The notes beneath the pieces are model-generated. The model was not told where the DNA came from. It worked only from the letters and a program-made list of their open reading frames with translations, and ran no database searches. A stretch of 64,000 nucleotides of DNA, taken from contig NC_068939.1 of the NCBI RefSeq assembly GCF_016801865.2, positions 185,170,053 through 185,234,052 on the forward strand, in the 5' to 3' direction. The first letter of the stretch is position 1. Each line of letters starts with the position of its first letter. The stretch comes from Culex pipiens pallens. Lineage: Eukaryota > Arthropoda > Insecta > Diptera > Culicidae. The position numbers were made by a program, and so were the translations under genes. This document shows positions 1 to 11,611 of the stretch, in pieces.

Positions 1-615
1 ATTTCTCAAAATTCGTATTTTTTTATTTTCGAGATTTTTTGATAAAAAAAATCCAAAACCCGCAACTTTTGAGCCATACAGATTTTTTTTTTGAAAAATT
101 TTGATTTCTGGAAAAAATCGAAATTGCACACACAAAATTTTTTGACCTAATTTTATGTAAAATTGAGTTTGCATTCGAAAAGTACTTCACAGATTTTTTG
201 ATAAAGTTTTTTTCAAGATATAGCTACCAAAATTTTGATTTCATTATTTTTTTTCAATATTTTGATTTTTTTTAATCAAGGCTAACATTTCAAAAGGGGG
301 TAAAAATCCATACAAGCAGACTTGAATGGGTGAACCAATTACACAAAATAGCTTCTTTGATCATAGGGAAGTCCCCGAAAAAGTTTGAACCAAATTAAAA
401 AATACAAATAAAATCCAATTCCGGTTTTGGAAGAGAATTGCTCAATCAATATTAATTTTCTAATAAGAAGTTTAATTAAATTTTGTTTTTTTTTTAACTT
501 TAAATTACAGCCCTCACACGAGCCATTTTGCTAACCCGGCCTGCTAAGATCATCACGCGGAAAACGTGGCCTGTACGATAGCGAACCAAAAAAAAACCGC
601 CCCTGCAGTGAAACT
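1..615. other. AT-rich intergenic DNA, no gene seen
   Basis: Poly-T/poly-A rich sequence without a convincing open frame or repeat boundary up to about 510. From about 511 the composition becomes more GC-rich and looks like 5' untranslated sequence leading into the candidate exon at 616. Confidence 0.5.
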
Positions 616-694
616 ATGAGTGCTGCCAGCATTTTGGAGCTCCAGACGTGGATCGTGTACCAGCGGATCGCCGCGGAATGTGCAAACTGTTTGT
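616..694 (+). CDS. Candidate alternative first coding exon A of the TIPE-family gene
   Basis: An ATG at 616 opens 26 codons plus one base (MSAASILELQTWIVYQR... start) and ends at a good splice donor, T|GTAAGTAC. Joined to the acceptor at 7267, the leftover T plus TC makes a Phe codon and the frame runs straight into the ATG at 7269, giving a 27-residue N-terminal extension of the TNFAIP8-like protein. The local rise in GC content suits an exon. It is inference: no transcript data are visible, and the chance of frame agreement alone is one in three. Many TNFAIP8-family genes use alternative first exons, which makes this plausible. Confidence 0.4.
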
Positions 695-999
695 GTAAGT
701 ACTCATACGAACGATGTCGTCGACCGTTTGATGAATGTAAAATGTAACCTTTGTGTAAAAATGGAGTTTGGGGTGTGGTTTAAAAATGTTGCAAAAATTA
801 CATTATACTAAATTGTAAAAATCATTAAAAATAATCTCTGTGCTAAATTAAGCTTGTGTCACTTAAAAGTTATTTTAATTTTGTAAAAAGCAAATGACAT
901 CATTTCCACTTCTGTTCTCAACTTGTAAATTTACTTTATCTTAAGTTACATTTTCGCATCAGTTCGTTTTCGTTTTATCTTTTACTTTATTTTCTTTCG

Positions 1000-1620
1000 T
1001 TCTTTTTTTTTCCAGAATTTGTTCGGTTTCATTTTTCCATTAGTGACAGAGGGCGACACTGAGACACTCTTAAGTTTACACATAATTTTCGTCGCCAGCA
1101 CGAAACTTGAAAGCGTTCTCGTGTCACGTTGTGGCCCCCCGGCGGACAACCCCGGGACCGTCTTCACAATCTCGGACGATTGTCGCCCAGGTCGTGTTAT
1201 TATTTTGCTGTTTTGTTGATTGATTGGAAAGTGAATTGTTCGACATCGCGAGAAGGGAACCCCGACAGAACACACACACACACACACCGGAAGACAATCA
1301 TCGATTCGAATCGAAGGCCAACCGACCACACAAAAGGCGGCTATTTTCTACCAAATTTCGGGTCGATACGACCTCGATTCACGTGAAAACCACCTCTCAC
1401 TCGCCTCAAAAGGTGTGTAATATTGACGAGCAACAAGAAATCGAAACACAATCCAATTTAAGCATCAACAGCAGAGCTGTGTGCCAAAGAGAGAGAGAGA
1501 GGCAAAGAAGGACATCCGGTCAAAAGGGACGTGCCCACTTCCGGCGGCGAGAGGCGTTCCAGTTGTCGTTAAATTTAGATTTTCCAGCCGGGATCAAGGA
1601 ACCAAGAATGATGAACACAG
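1000..1620 (+). CDS. Candidate alternative first exon B of the TIPE-family gene (mostly 5' UTR)
   Basis: A less AT-rich stretch with CA and GA microsatellites that looks like 5' untranslated sequence. It ends with ATG ATG AAC ACA G (1608-1620) followed by the donor GTAGGTCG. The donor is again phase 1: G plus TC from the acceptor at 7267 makes Val and continues in frame into the main ATG at 7269, so this isoform would add only MMNTV. The 5' limit is a guess. Two independent candidate exons with the same donor phase support each other, but neither is proven. Confidence 0.4.
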
Positions 1621-1869
1621 GTAGGTCGGTCGCTATGGTGAAAGTCTTCAATTCTAAAACATCTAGCCAGAAGCGCACTCAAGCTGAGCCTGGTTGAACC
1701 GCCACGGACGGTTGCACTTGGCACGTTAGAGACCGCTTCTCTGTGTGATGGAGGTACGTTGGCCCCCTCCCACTCGAAACACTTGAGTCCAGTCCCAGAG
1801 GGGTTGTAAAATAAAAAAGTAAAGAACGAGAGATAAACCCGCTGAAGCAAGTCTGTATTGAGTAGCATT

Positions 1870-2100
1870 ATCCTTTCTATTATTTATTTTTTTATATATT
1901 TTCTGTACATGGTTTGATTCTTGTTTCTGTTTTTCGCTAATTACACATGCTTGGTGGACTGGTTTAAACCGACTTTACGGGGTTAGTCAGCCATGCTGTT
2001 GAATGCACGGATTCTACAAGATTTTTAATAAAGAATGCCCCATAAGTATCTTAGATTGCTAGTTTAACAAACTTCATTATCTGCGAACAAATCTGGAGCA
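1870..2100 (+). other. Intron DNA before the octamer array
   Basis: AT-rich, non-coding in appearance. It lies inside the inferred first intron of the TIPE-family gene, and nothing else is recognised. Confidence 0.4.
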
Positions 2101-4378
2101 GAATTTAAGAATTTAAGAATTTAAGAATTTAAGAATTTAAGAATTTAAGAATTTAAGAATTTAAGAATTTAAGAATTTAAGAATTTAAGAATTTAAGAAT
2201 TTAAGAATTTAAGAATTTAAGAATTTAAGAATTTAAGAATTTAAGAATTTAAGAATTTAAGAATTTAAGAATTTAAGAATTTAAGAATTTAAGAATTTAA
2301 GAATTTAAGAATTAAAGAATTTAAGAATTTAAGAATTTAAGAATTTAAGAATTTAAGAATTTAAGAATTTAGGAATTTAAGAATTTAAGAATTTAAGAAT
2401 TTAAGAATTTAAGAATTTAGGAATTTAATAATTTAAGAATTTAAGAATTTAGGAATTTAATAATTTAAGAATTTAAGAATTTAAGAATTTAAAAATTTAA
2501 GAATTTAAGAATTTAAGAATTTAAGAATTTAAGAATTTAAGAATTTAAGAATTTAAGAATTTAAGAATTTAAGAATTTAAGAATTTAAGAATTTAAGAAT
2601 TTAAGAATTTAAGAATTTAAGAATTTAAGAATTTAAGAATTTAAGAATTTAAGAATTTAAGAATTTAAGAATTTAAGAATTTAAGAATTTAAGAATTTAA
2701 GAATTTAAGAATTTAAGAATTTAAGAATTTAAGAATTTAAGAATTTAAGAATTTAAGAATTGAAGAATTTAAGAATTTAAGAATTTAAGAATTTAAGAAT
2801 TTAAGAATTTAAGAATTTAAGAATTTAAGAATTTAAGAATTTAAGAATTTAAGAATTTAAGAATTTAAGAATTTAAGAATTTAAGAATTTAAGAATTTAA
2901 GAATTTAAGAATTTAAGAATTTAAGAATTTAAGAATTTAAGAGTTTAAGAATTGAAGAATTTAAGAATTTAAGAATTTAAGAGTTTAAGAATTGAAGAAT
3001 TTAAGAATTTAAGAATTTAAGAATTTAAGAATTTAAGAATTTAAGAATTTAAGAATTTAAGAATTTAAGAATTTAAGAATTTAAGAATTTAAGAATTTAA
3101 GAATTTAAGAATTTAAGAATTTAAGAATTTAAGAATTTAAGAATTTAAGAATTTAAGAATTTAAGAATTTAAGAATTTTATAATTTAAGAATTTAAGAAT
3201 TTAAGAATTTAAGAATTTAATAATTTAAGAATTTAAGAATTTAAGAATTTAAGAATTTAAGAATTTAAGAATTTAAGAATTTAAGAATTTAAGAATTTAA
3301 GAATTTAAGAATTTAAGAATTTAAGAATTTAAGAATTTAAGAATTTAAGAATTTAAGAATTTAAGAATTTAAGAATTTAAGAATTTAAGAATTTAAGAAT
3401 TTAAGAATATAAGAATATAAGAATTTAAGAATTTAAGAATTTAAGAATTTAAGAATTTAAGAATATAAGAATTTAAGAATTTAAGAATTTAAGAATTTAA
3501 GAATTTAAGAATTTAAGAATTTAAGAATTTAAGAATTTAAGAATTTAAGAATTTAAGAATTTAAGAATTTAAGAATTTAAGAATTTAAGAATTTAAGAAT
3601 TTAAGAATTTAAGAATTTAAGAATTTAAGAATTTAAGAATTTAAGAATTTAAGAATTTAAGAATTTAAGAATTTAAGAATTTAAGAATTTAAGAATTTAA
3701 GAATTTAAGAATTTAAGAATTTAAGAATTTAAGAATTTAAGAATTTAAGAATTTAAGAATTTAAGAATTTAAGAATTTAAGAATTTAAGAATTTAAGAAT
3801 TTAAGAATTTAAGAATTTAAGAATTTAAGAATTTAGGAATTTAAGAATTTAAGAATTTAATAATTTAAGAATTTAAGAATTTAAGAATTTAAGAATTTAA
3901 GAATTTAAGAATTTAAGAATTTTGAGAATTTAAGAATTTAAGAATTTAAGAATTTAAGAATTTAAGAATTTAAGAATTTAAGAATTTAAGAATTTAAGAA
4001 TTTAAGAATTTAAGAATTTAAGAATTTAAGAATTTAAGAATTTAAGAATTTAAGAATTTAAGAATTTAAGAATTTAAGAATTTAAGAATTTAAGAATTCA
4101 AGAATTTAAGATTTCAAGTATTTAAGAATTTAGGAATTTAAGAATTTAAGAATTTAAGAATTTAAGAATTTAAGAATTTAAGAATTTAAGAATTTAAGAA
4201 TTTAAGAATTTAAGAATTTAAGAATTTAAGAATTTAAGAATTTAAGAATTTAAGAATTTAAGAATTTAAGAATTTAAGAATTTAAGAATTTAAGAATTTA
4301 AGAATTTAAGAATTTAAGAATTTAAGAATTTAAGAATTTAAGAATTTAAGAATTTAAGAATTTAAGAATTTAAGAATA
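2101..4378. repeat. Octamer satellite (GAATTTAA)n, about 285 copies
   Basis: Almost uninterrupted head-to-tail copies of an 8-bp unit. Point variants include TAATTTAA, GAGTTTAA, GAATTGAA, GAATATAA and GGAATTTAA-like changes. Some variants recur in higher-order pairs, for example near 2405-2460 (AGGAATTTAATAATTT twice) and 2940-2995. A one-base phase slip occurs near 3921. There is no coding potential because the unit has stops in frame. The array lies in the inferred long first intron of the TIPE-family gene. Confidence 0.97.
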
Positions 4379-4540
4379 TGAGAATTTTAGAATTTTAGAA
4401 TTTTAGAATTTTAGAATTTTAGAATTTTAGAATTTTAGAATTTTAGAATTTAAGAATTTTAGAATTTTAGAATTTTAGAATTTTAGAATTTTAGAATTTT
4501 AGAATTTTAGATTTTAAAATTTTAGAATTTTAGAATTCTG
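4379..4540. repeat. Octamer satellite variant (AGAATTTT)n
   Basis: About 20 copies of a second 8-bp unit directly follow the main array, with a sharp switch near 4378. The reverse complement of this unit is the unit of the array at 54919-55270, so the two arrays belong to one family in opposite orientation. Confidence 0.9.
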
Positions 4541-4693
4541 TGGTTTTTTTTAAAGGTCCAATAAACCAAAATTCCAGTTTTTGCTTTTAGGGTGTTTTTG
4601 AAACGGCTTTGAGTCAGGCAGGGGTATTAAAAACACCCAAAAAGCAAAAACTGAAAATTTTATTTATTGAACCTTTTTGAAAAAAACTCCTGT
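4541..4693. mobile_element. Small palindromic MITE
   Basis: The ends are inverted: GGTTTTTTTTAAAGGTCCAAT at the left pairs with ATTGAACCTTTTTGAAAAAAACTCC at the right, with inner arms around TTTTTGCTTTTAGGGTGTTTTT. Related ends occur at 59260-59337. It sits at the edge of the octamer array. The target duplication was not resolved. Confidence 0.6.
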
Positions 4694-5688
4694 ATTTTTG
4701 TATTTTAAAAATTTTGCGAATTGGAGAATTTTAGAATCTAAGATTTTTTTAAATTATGAAAAGTTTACAATTTACAAATTTCAGATTTATTTAATTACGG
4801 ATTAATAAAAAAAAAAACAAAATTTCGGCTTTGAAATTTAGATTTTTTAAATGGAAATGAATAATACCTTTTTTGTAATTTTAGATTTTATTTTCCTGTG
4901 TTTTCGGGGACCAAAATAGCATATATGAAAAATGGCATTTTTCTAATTTTTATAAAATTGAATTTGATATAAAAAAAAAACTCAACAGATTTTTAATGTT
5001 GTCGTTTTCATTATACAACCGTTATACGTTATATTTGAATGAAAAATCTTAAATTTTCTGTATTCAAAAATGAATTTCCTCCAGATTTCTAGGACAAAGT
5101 ACCTACTATATATTTTTGGGTTTTCTTAAGAACACCCGATTTTGAACCAAAATACATTAATAACTCAACAGTGATAAATATGCATATAGGTTATTTATGC
5201 GTACAGGGGCAGTGAACTACTTTAAATGTCATGTGTTTTTATGAAAGGGTGATTTTAGCAACAAAGAAAAAAAACAAAACAGTATTTCATGCTGTTCTAG
5301 AAGGGCCTCTTTTTAAACATAAACATTAAGATCTGGAAGCCCTAGGTAGAATTTATTGAACTTGAGTTTTTTTTTATAAAATATATACGAAATTAAGGTT
5401 AGATGAGTGAAATATTATAATGTAGTAAAAAAAATCATTTGTATCATTTTTATCTGTAAAATAAAGACATAAGACGCCAAATGCCAAAAAATATTGCGTC
5501 CGATTAAATTTCATATTTTATGTGTTCTTTTTTTGCGATTATTCTCAAAGTTTTATTTTGAGATATGTGTCATGAGTTGACAACCATTTAATAAGATATT
5601 TATGGATATAAATATCAAACAAGTTGGCGATTACGTTTAAATTAAGTTGCTGTAGTTTTCAACTATAAAAACTCTTGAATATACATAT
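4694..5688. other. AT-rich intron DNA with a decayed MITE
   Basis: No gene. The stretch 5085-5215 resembles the MITE copies at 58305-58554 and 60502-60751 (fragments such as CCTCCAGATTTCTAG, CAAAGTAC, TGCATATAGG and GGGGCAGT). It is a diverged or truncated third copy. The rest is unremarkable AT-rich sequence. Confidence 0.6.
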
Positions 5689-6682
5689 TAGGGTGTTTCA
5701 TCCTAACAAAAAAGTTATCAGAATCAAGCAAACCGAGGTTCCCCTAGTAGAGGATACCCATAGGGACTCTCATGCCAAATATCAGCCCATTTGGTTGAGA
5801 ATTGGCCTGTCCCCAGCGGTTCAAAGTTTACATGTAAATTACTATGGGATTTTTATGCTTTTCGTTCAATCGTTCCTACAGGTCTGGGGACAACATGGAT
5901 TCACTCGGAATAAAGACAGGTGTGTAGGGGATGGTCCAATGAACAAATTCCAGAAGGAATTAGGGTTGTCCATTCTGTCCCCAAGGTGCGCATTGGATCG
6001 ACGTCCGGTGTCTCCAGAATCAACGATTCACCCTTCAAATGTACGCATTGTCCTTAGTATGCTATGACGGCTAGGTGAAAATTACGATGCCCCATATCAG
6101 ACGGTGAACACGTGGAGAAGCATCGATTGCATTATTATTACAAAATCATCATGTTACGTTATTTGGAATAGTTCAAATTGTTACAGGAACATCAAAAATT
6201 ATAATTTCATTACTTTAAAGTATGTTTCTGAGCCAAAACTTGTGTGAATGCTCTGCCACGTGTTCACCGTATGACATGGGGCGTCGTAATTTTCACGTAG
6301 CCGTCATAGCATACTAAGGACAATGCGTACTTTTGAAGGGTGAATCGTTGATTCTGGAGACACCTGACGTAGATCCAATGCGCACCTTGGGGACAGAATG
6401 GACAATCCTAATTCCCTCTGGATTTGTTTCATTGGACCATCCCCTACACACCTGTCTTTATTCCGAGTGAATCCATGTTGTCCCCAGACCTGTAGGAACG
6501 ATTGAACGAAAAGCATAAAAATCCCATAGTAATTTACATGTAAACTTTGACCCGCTGGGGACAGGCCAATTCTCAACCAAATGGGCTGATATTTGGCATG
6601 AGAGTCCCTATGGGTATCCTCTACTAGGGGAATCTCGGTTTGCCTGATTCTGATAACTTTTTTGTTAGGATGAAACACCCTA
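5689..6682. mobile_element. Palindromic hAT-like element, 994 bp, with 8-bp target duplication
   Basis: The element begins TAGGGTGTTTCATCC and ends with its reverse complement. It is flanked by perfect 8-bp duplications ATACATAT at 5681-5688 and 6683-6690. The two arms (about 5689-6117 and 6254-6682) are near-perfect inverted copies of about 430 bp, separated by about 135 bp. An 8-bp duplication with a TAGGG-type tip is characteristic of hAT transposons, so a non-autonomous fold-back hAT relative is the best reading. Open frames in the arms are mirror images of each other and are not genes. Confidence 0.85.
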
Positions 6683-6690
6683 ATACATAT

Positions 6691-7266
6691 ATCTTATAAA
6701 TTAATGTTACAAAATAAATTTGGACTTAATAAATAAAATAAACAGTAAAGATGATGCTTGGAAAGCTTCGATCCCCTTGAGAAAGGGTAATCCCCTAGAG
6801 AAGTGGTAACAAAGAACACATTTTATTGCACATATCTTTTCAAATCAATACTTGAGCAAATCAGCAAATTCAGCAGCGAGACGAGACGCGTTAACTGACG
6901 CGTCAACGAGCGGTAATAAGTGATAAGTGGCCTCTCGTGCAAGATTCATATCCTATTCGTTCCTTCAGACAAATCTCAAGATTGTTCTCTCCCCCTTCCA
7001 AGTCGATCTGTTGAGGGGTGGGGAGAATCTACCATTTCAACGGTCGCATAAACTCGGTCGTAACGACTTCTTCTTCAGTTGGGACAAAAAAGCAGAAAGT
7101 CGAGCAGCACAAAAAAAACAACAGGCAAATATATTAACGACGTTGTTCGGGGACTCTAATATAATCAGATGAGAAGTTTGATTATTGCTTGACTGCGATG
7201 AGTGATGAAATCGAGAAGGTTACATAATTTCTAATTTATTATTCTCTCGTTCTGTCTTTCCCACAG
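6691..7266 (+). other. 3' end of the TIPE first intron
   Basis: Mostly non-coding sequence leading to a canonical acceptor, TTTCCCACAG, whose AG occupies 7265-7266. The block 6870-7165 is less AT-rich and could hold a further promoter or 5' exon, but I see no decisive signal. Confidence 0.45.
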
Positions 7267-7268
7267 TC

Positions 7269-7906
7269 ATGACCGACAATGCCTTCAAAGCAAAGGACAT
7301 CGGCCTGCGAGCGCAGAAGAAGATCCTGTCCCGGATGGCGACCAAGAACGTGGCCAAGGTGTTTATCGACGGCACGACCGCGTCCCTGCTGGACAACGTC
7401 TACCGGCTAGCGAAGGCACACGTAAGCGAGTTTTTTTTTTTGGTTTTTGGGTTGCGGATGAATAATTGAAGGGATGTTGTTCTTTGCAGAGTGGCAGCAA
7501 GAAGGACGCGGAACGTCTAGTCAAGAACATCATCAAAATTGTGATCAAAATTGCCGTCCTCCACCGCAACGGTCAGTTCAACGGGGAAGAGCTGAAGCAG
7601 GCGGACAAATTCCGAGCCAAGTTCCAGACGCTGCAGATGGCGATCATTTCGTTCTACGAGGTTGACTACAGCTTCGACTTGAACTACCTGCTCAAATCGC
7701 TGCAGGAGGTGGACACACTGCTCAAGTCCTGTGTGGCACGCCACCTCACGGACAAGTCGATGGGCCGCATCCAGGAGGTGTTTGAGTTTTTCAGCGATCC
7801 TTCCCTGCTGGAGTTGGCGTTCAAGCAGGACTCCTCCCCGTACCGGGACATTATGGACAAAATCGTGACCGATCTCAACAAAGCAATGGAAAACGGAGAT
7901 ATTTAA
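7269..7906 (+). CDS. TNFAIP8/TIPE-family protein
   Basis: Coding exons 7269-7421 and 7490-7906, split by a 68-bp GT-AG intron (CAC|GTAAGC ... TTTGCAG|AGT), give 189 residues, the normal size for the family (about 185-200). The fold is an all-helical TIPE-homology domain that binds phosphoinositides and other lipids in a hydrophobic cavity; family members act in apoptosis, inflammation and cytoskeletal control, and the fly homolog is sigmar. Family signatures seen include the N-terminal AQKKILSRMATK, then NIIKIVIKIAVLHRNGQFN, FEVDYSF-like FYEVDYSFD, and RHLTDKSMGRI...FDH-like EFFSDPSLL. The start follows an acceptor directly, so the ATG at 7269 serves either alone or as an internal Met of longer isoforms. 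The function in this organism is inferred from homology. Confidence 0.95.
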
Positions 7907-8900
7907 TGGACTCTTGGCCGTTGTCGGAAGGGGCGAGGTCGCGTTGGCCGGGCCACTTCCAGTTAACCTAGTGAATAGCGCTGAGACGTCGTGTCTTTTG
8001 TACAGTGGACTCTTATTTATGTTCTTGTTCTATAAGTTACTGTTGATTGCCCTTTAACAATATTGCATTTGTCTGTGTTTAGGAGTCTAAGAATAGACAA
8101 TTACGTGGTTTTCTGTTAGTCGAATAGCACGGGCCTAATTCCAAATGTTAAAACTATCCAAAAACGATAGACGTATCAAGACAATGAAACAACGCACTGC
8201 TTTCTGCGCACAGTGTTTGCTGTAATCTGTAGGTGTTACGGCACAACTGATTAGAATTAGAGAAAAAAAAATACAAAATTAGGCATACAAATCTAAGTCA
8301 CTCGAGGTGGAAACACACAAAAAGAAAAAACTCATATCAATTTACTCAACTTTTGAAAATGTACTTAATCGACAACAATCGTACAATCTAAACAAACAAA
8401 CAAAAAACACTGGAAAGAAGCTCACAGGATTTCACACTCAACCACACACACACAGATACTTGCTAGTTCTTTGTAGAGAGAGAGTTTGTAAACGAAGCTC
8501 AAGACGTTCGTCACTCGTGATAGCGATAGCGTTCGAGCTGATAACACAACAAGTTGTAACGATATCACAAGAAATTACCAAACAAAAACACACAGAGACA
8601 AAACCAGGACCAGTCTTTCCTTTACACACCGTCGTAAAAGTGTCGGTATATTTGTTGTTGTAGATAGAAAGTGAGCAGAGATAACAAGTTGATATTAACA
8701 CGTCAAATCGCAACCGCGAGTGTGTTTTGTGTATTGTGTTGCTTAAGCATGATGTACCAACTCAATAAAACTATTTATCGCTGATGATGATGATGCGCGC
8801 TGAACCAAGAATAAAAGCAGAAAGGAACCGCGAAACCGGGGCGAACGCAACACGGATGATATTTTGATAGTCAAAGATGAGAAATAATAAAATTATGAGT
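7907..8900 (+). other. 3' untranslated region of the TIPE-family gene
   Basis: Non-coding sequence after the stop, with AATAAA in CTCAATAAAACT near 8762-8768 and another AATAAA near 8887, plausible alternative polyadenylation signals. The exact end is not determined. Confidence 0.5.
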
Positions 8901-10180
8901 GGAGAGAAGAATGAACTGTGTTTATCTTCAATATCACAACGTTATTCGAAAAGACTAGACCTACCAATACACATATAGGGAACGGTCAAAAACGGTGATT
9001 GCCTGAAATTTTAAAGAGCTGGTCAGTCTGCTTTTATCATCTGCTCGACATTACGAAGGGACCGTCAGTGAACGCACACGAAGATGAAACGAACGAATGC
9101 CGAGCTCCACACTCAAGCAGGCGCGCGACCCGAAGGCTCATGCTCGTTCTTTCTTGTTTTTCTTTTTCTTCCTTGTTTGTGCAGTGCTGCGTAGTGACAG
9201 CAATCATTTGAATGCAGTCATGGGTAACCGGTCAAACCGGTAAAATTTGACGAAATAAATCAGATGTTTACAAGCCCTGGTCTCTTCCACGCTACACAAA
9301 ATTTGTATGGGAAACTTCTTTTTTGTGATGGCTTTTACCTTAAAAAAAAGACTTCTTTTGAGCTATGGCACAAAGAAATGCTAATTAATTTGCACATGTT
9401 ATTTTTTTTTATTAAGGAGATGTTACATTTGCACAAGTTATGATTTTTTTGAAAAATAATCATTTGCAAATATCGAAATCATGGGCAAGATTTTTTTTAA
9501 TTTTCTGAGCTTTTTTTTTAAACGTTAGCTGAGTTACTTTAAAAGTCAAAATCAAGCTTTATCATCTTTGAAAATATGTTTTACCTCAAAGTTTGTTCAA
9601 AACAAGAAAAAATCCAAAAATTCCGAATAACGTATTGTTTATCAAAAAAAAAAAGTTTTTAGAACCTCTGCCATTTTTTGTTACTCAACTTAAAAAATTG
9701 TGGCACGTGTAACAAGGGAAACATAATATCCATTTCAAATCTGCGATAACCCAGAAGGGTATTTTTTTACATAGAAAAAAAACAGTCTAAACCGTTCGAC
9801 CAATTCTCATCACTGTTGCCGTTTTCCGCTATCAAATCAACATTTTCAGATGTATCAACAATGGAGAGTTGCTTGCTCACTTTTAATTGAGCTATTTATT
9901 CTTTTGGAACAGTAAAACACACTTTATTAAAGCTGTAGTAATTCATGATCAAAGTGCTGATAGGCCGATAATAGAAATAGGTTGAAAAAGGGTATAGTTC
10001 CCCTATTTCGTGATGGTTTCAAAAAAAACCCTTATGTTTACACATCAAAATGTGTGTAATTGTCTGCTCAGTAGCTCGGTTGAACATTGATACACTCAAA
10101 AAAAATAATCCTGCAAAGTTACAAAAAAATCCGAAATTTAAAAAAATATTTCCGACAATCTTGTTGCTGTTCTAGCGTAT
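8901..10180. other. Gene-free AT-rich DNA
   Basis: No gene recognised. The segment 9645-9765 is an inverted, diverged match (about three quarters identical by eye) to 15147-15260 on the far side of the non-LTR retrotransposon, sharing CCCAGAAGG, AACAAGGGAA-like and CAAAAAATGGC-like words. Confidence 0.5.
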
Positions 10181-10540
10181 TTAGGTTTTACACCGTGACG
10201 TCATTTGACAGCTCGTGTGCACTGTTTACATGGTCTTCGTCGATTGTCGACGATTTTCCCCGAACAAACACTGGCGAAGACAGCAACCAAAACAAAGCCG
10301 CTGCGAAAATTTTCCAAAATTTCGGTGATTTCCGCGTTTTACACGTAGTAAAAAGTGTCCAGTGCGCATACAAGGCCGCCTCGGAGAAAATAAAAGTGTT
10401 TGCCAGTGATTCTCAGTGTTTTTAGAGGATTTTTGAAAACTTTCTATTCCTCCTCTGGGGGAATTATGTGTTAAGTTTGTTTGTTTTGAAACGTCAGCGC
10501 CGCGAGTGTCCAGTAGCGCAAGTATCACCCAACGTCCGAC

Positions 10541-11575
10541 ATGCCGGGAGAAGACATTTGCGCCGCCTGCAACCGTGGTTCGCCTCGTAAGAGCAGGGGA
10601 AAGAAGCAGCCAGTGAAAGTACAGTGGATCTGTTGCGATACCTGCCAGCGACGGTTTCACTCTGTCTGCATGAGGATCTGTGACTCTCTGATGGAAAAAG
10701 CATCCGAGTTTCGCTACGAATGTGATTCCTGCTCGGTGCGGGGCCGACTGATCCCGAAGTCACCTGGTCCTTCTGCCCCTTCCTCCAGTGAAATCGGCGA
10801 GCTCAAGAAGATCATCGATGACCTCTCCGCCGAGGTAATCAAACTGCGAGCAGAGCTCGAGACCGTCCGATCCGCGAGCAAAAAGCAAGTTGACCGGCTC
10901 CGTAACAACATACACAGCACCATCCGCTCTGAAGCCACCACGACTCGTCTCTCCAGCGACCTGCAAGGAAAACTGGAGACGATCGAGAGAGGTGCCCAAC
11001 TTGCGAACACCTGTTCCCGGACGGTCAACTCGTGCAGGCTTGCGATCAACAAAATCCCGCTCAAGGATGGTGAACAGGTCAGCAAACTGGTCGAGGATGT
11101 TTTGACCCTGCTGGGATGTGGAGAGGAAGTAACGAGTGTCTCGAGCTGCTTCCGTGTTCCGGCGAAGCCGTCGAAATGGTCGGACCGTTCGCTAACCCCA
11201 ACGATCGTAGCTGTTTTCAACAACAACGAGGCAAGGCAGAGGGTGTTGAAAAGGTACTTTGAACGGCACAAGGAGGCAAAACTGTGTAATTTGAGGACTG
11301 GTCCTGCCATTGACTACCGATTCACCTTGAATGAGGTCCTCTCCATCAACACGTTCCGGATACGGAACTACGCACTCCGCTTGAAGCAGAGAGGTCAGGC
11401 CCGATCGGTTTTCGTCAAGAACGACAGAGTATCTGTGCTACTCCCGGGACAGCAACGGTATACTCCCGTCATCTCCATCGAACAACTTCAGGAACTCACA
11501 GGCTCCACCACCGAAGACTCTTCACTGTTCTACGATGCCTTGTCTGCGGATGTCTCAGCTTCATCGCGTTGCTGA
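10541..11575 (+). CDS. Non-LTR retrotransposon ORF1 protein with PHD-like zinc finger
   Basis: 344 residues. Residues 7-67 form a PHD-type Cys4-His-Cys3 finger: CAAC, then CCDTC, FHSVC and CDSC spacing. A coiled coil follows (about 87-125, IGELKKIIDDLSAEVIKL), then a basic and mixed C-terminal region (about 180-330) with features expected of an RNA-binding ORF1 C-terminal domain. ORF1 proteins coat element RNA and act as nucleic-acid chaperones in the ribonucleoprotein particle. PHD fingers in ORF1 are known in some CR1-like and related insect elements. The stop is 36 bp before ORF2, so ORF2 is probably translated by reinitiation. Confidence 0.88.
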   Translation: MPGEDICAACNRGSPRKSRGKKQPVKVQWICCDTCQRRFHSVCMRICDSLMEKASEFRYECDSCSVRGRLIPKSPGPSAPSSSEIGELKKIIDDLSAEVIKLRAELETVRSASKKQVDRLRNNIHSTIRSEATTTRLSSDLQGKLETIERGAQLANTCSRTVNSCRLAINKIPLKDGEQVSKLVEDVLTLLGCGEEVTSVSSCFRVPAKPSKWSDRSLTPTIVAVFNNNEARQRVLKRYFERHKEAKLCNLRTGPAIDYRFTLNEVLSINTFRIRNYALRLKQRGQARSVFVKNDRVSVLLPGQQRYTPVISIEQLQELTGSTTEDSSLFYDALSADVSASSRC

Positions 11576-11611
11576 CACTTCGTCGCCGACGTTTCTATTG
11601 CACCCCCCATT

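Noticed and set aside
1224..1868. Open frames of 157 and 97 codons near the left edge
   Set aside because: They include CA and GA microsatellite translations; the region fits a 5' untranslated exon better.
5675..6678. Two open frames of 130 and 124 codons with similar proteins
   Set aside because: They are the two mirror-image arms of the palindromic element, with no known domain and no codon bias.
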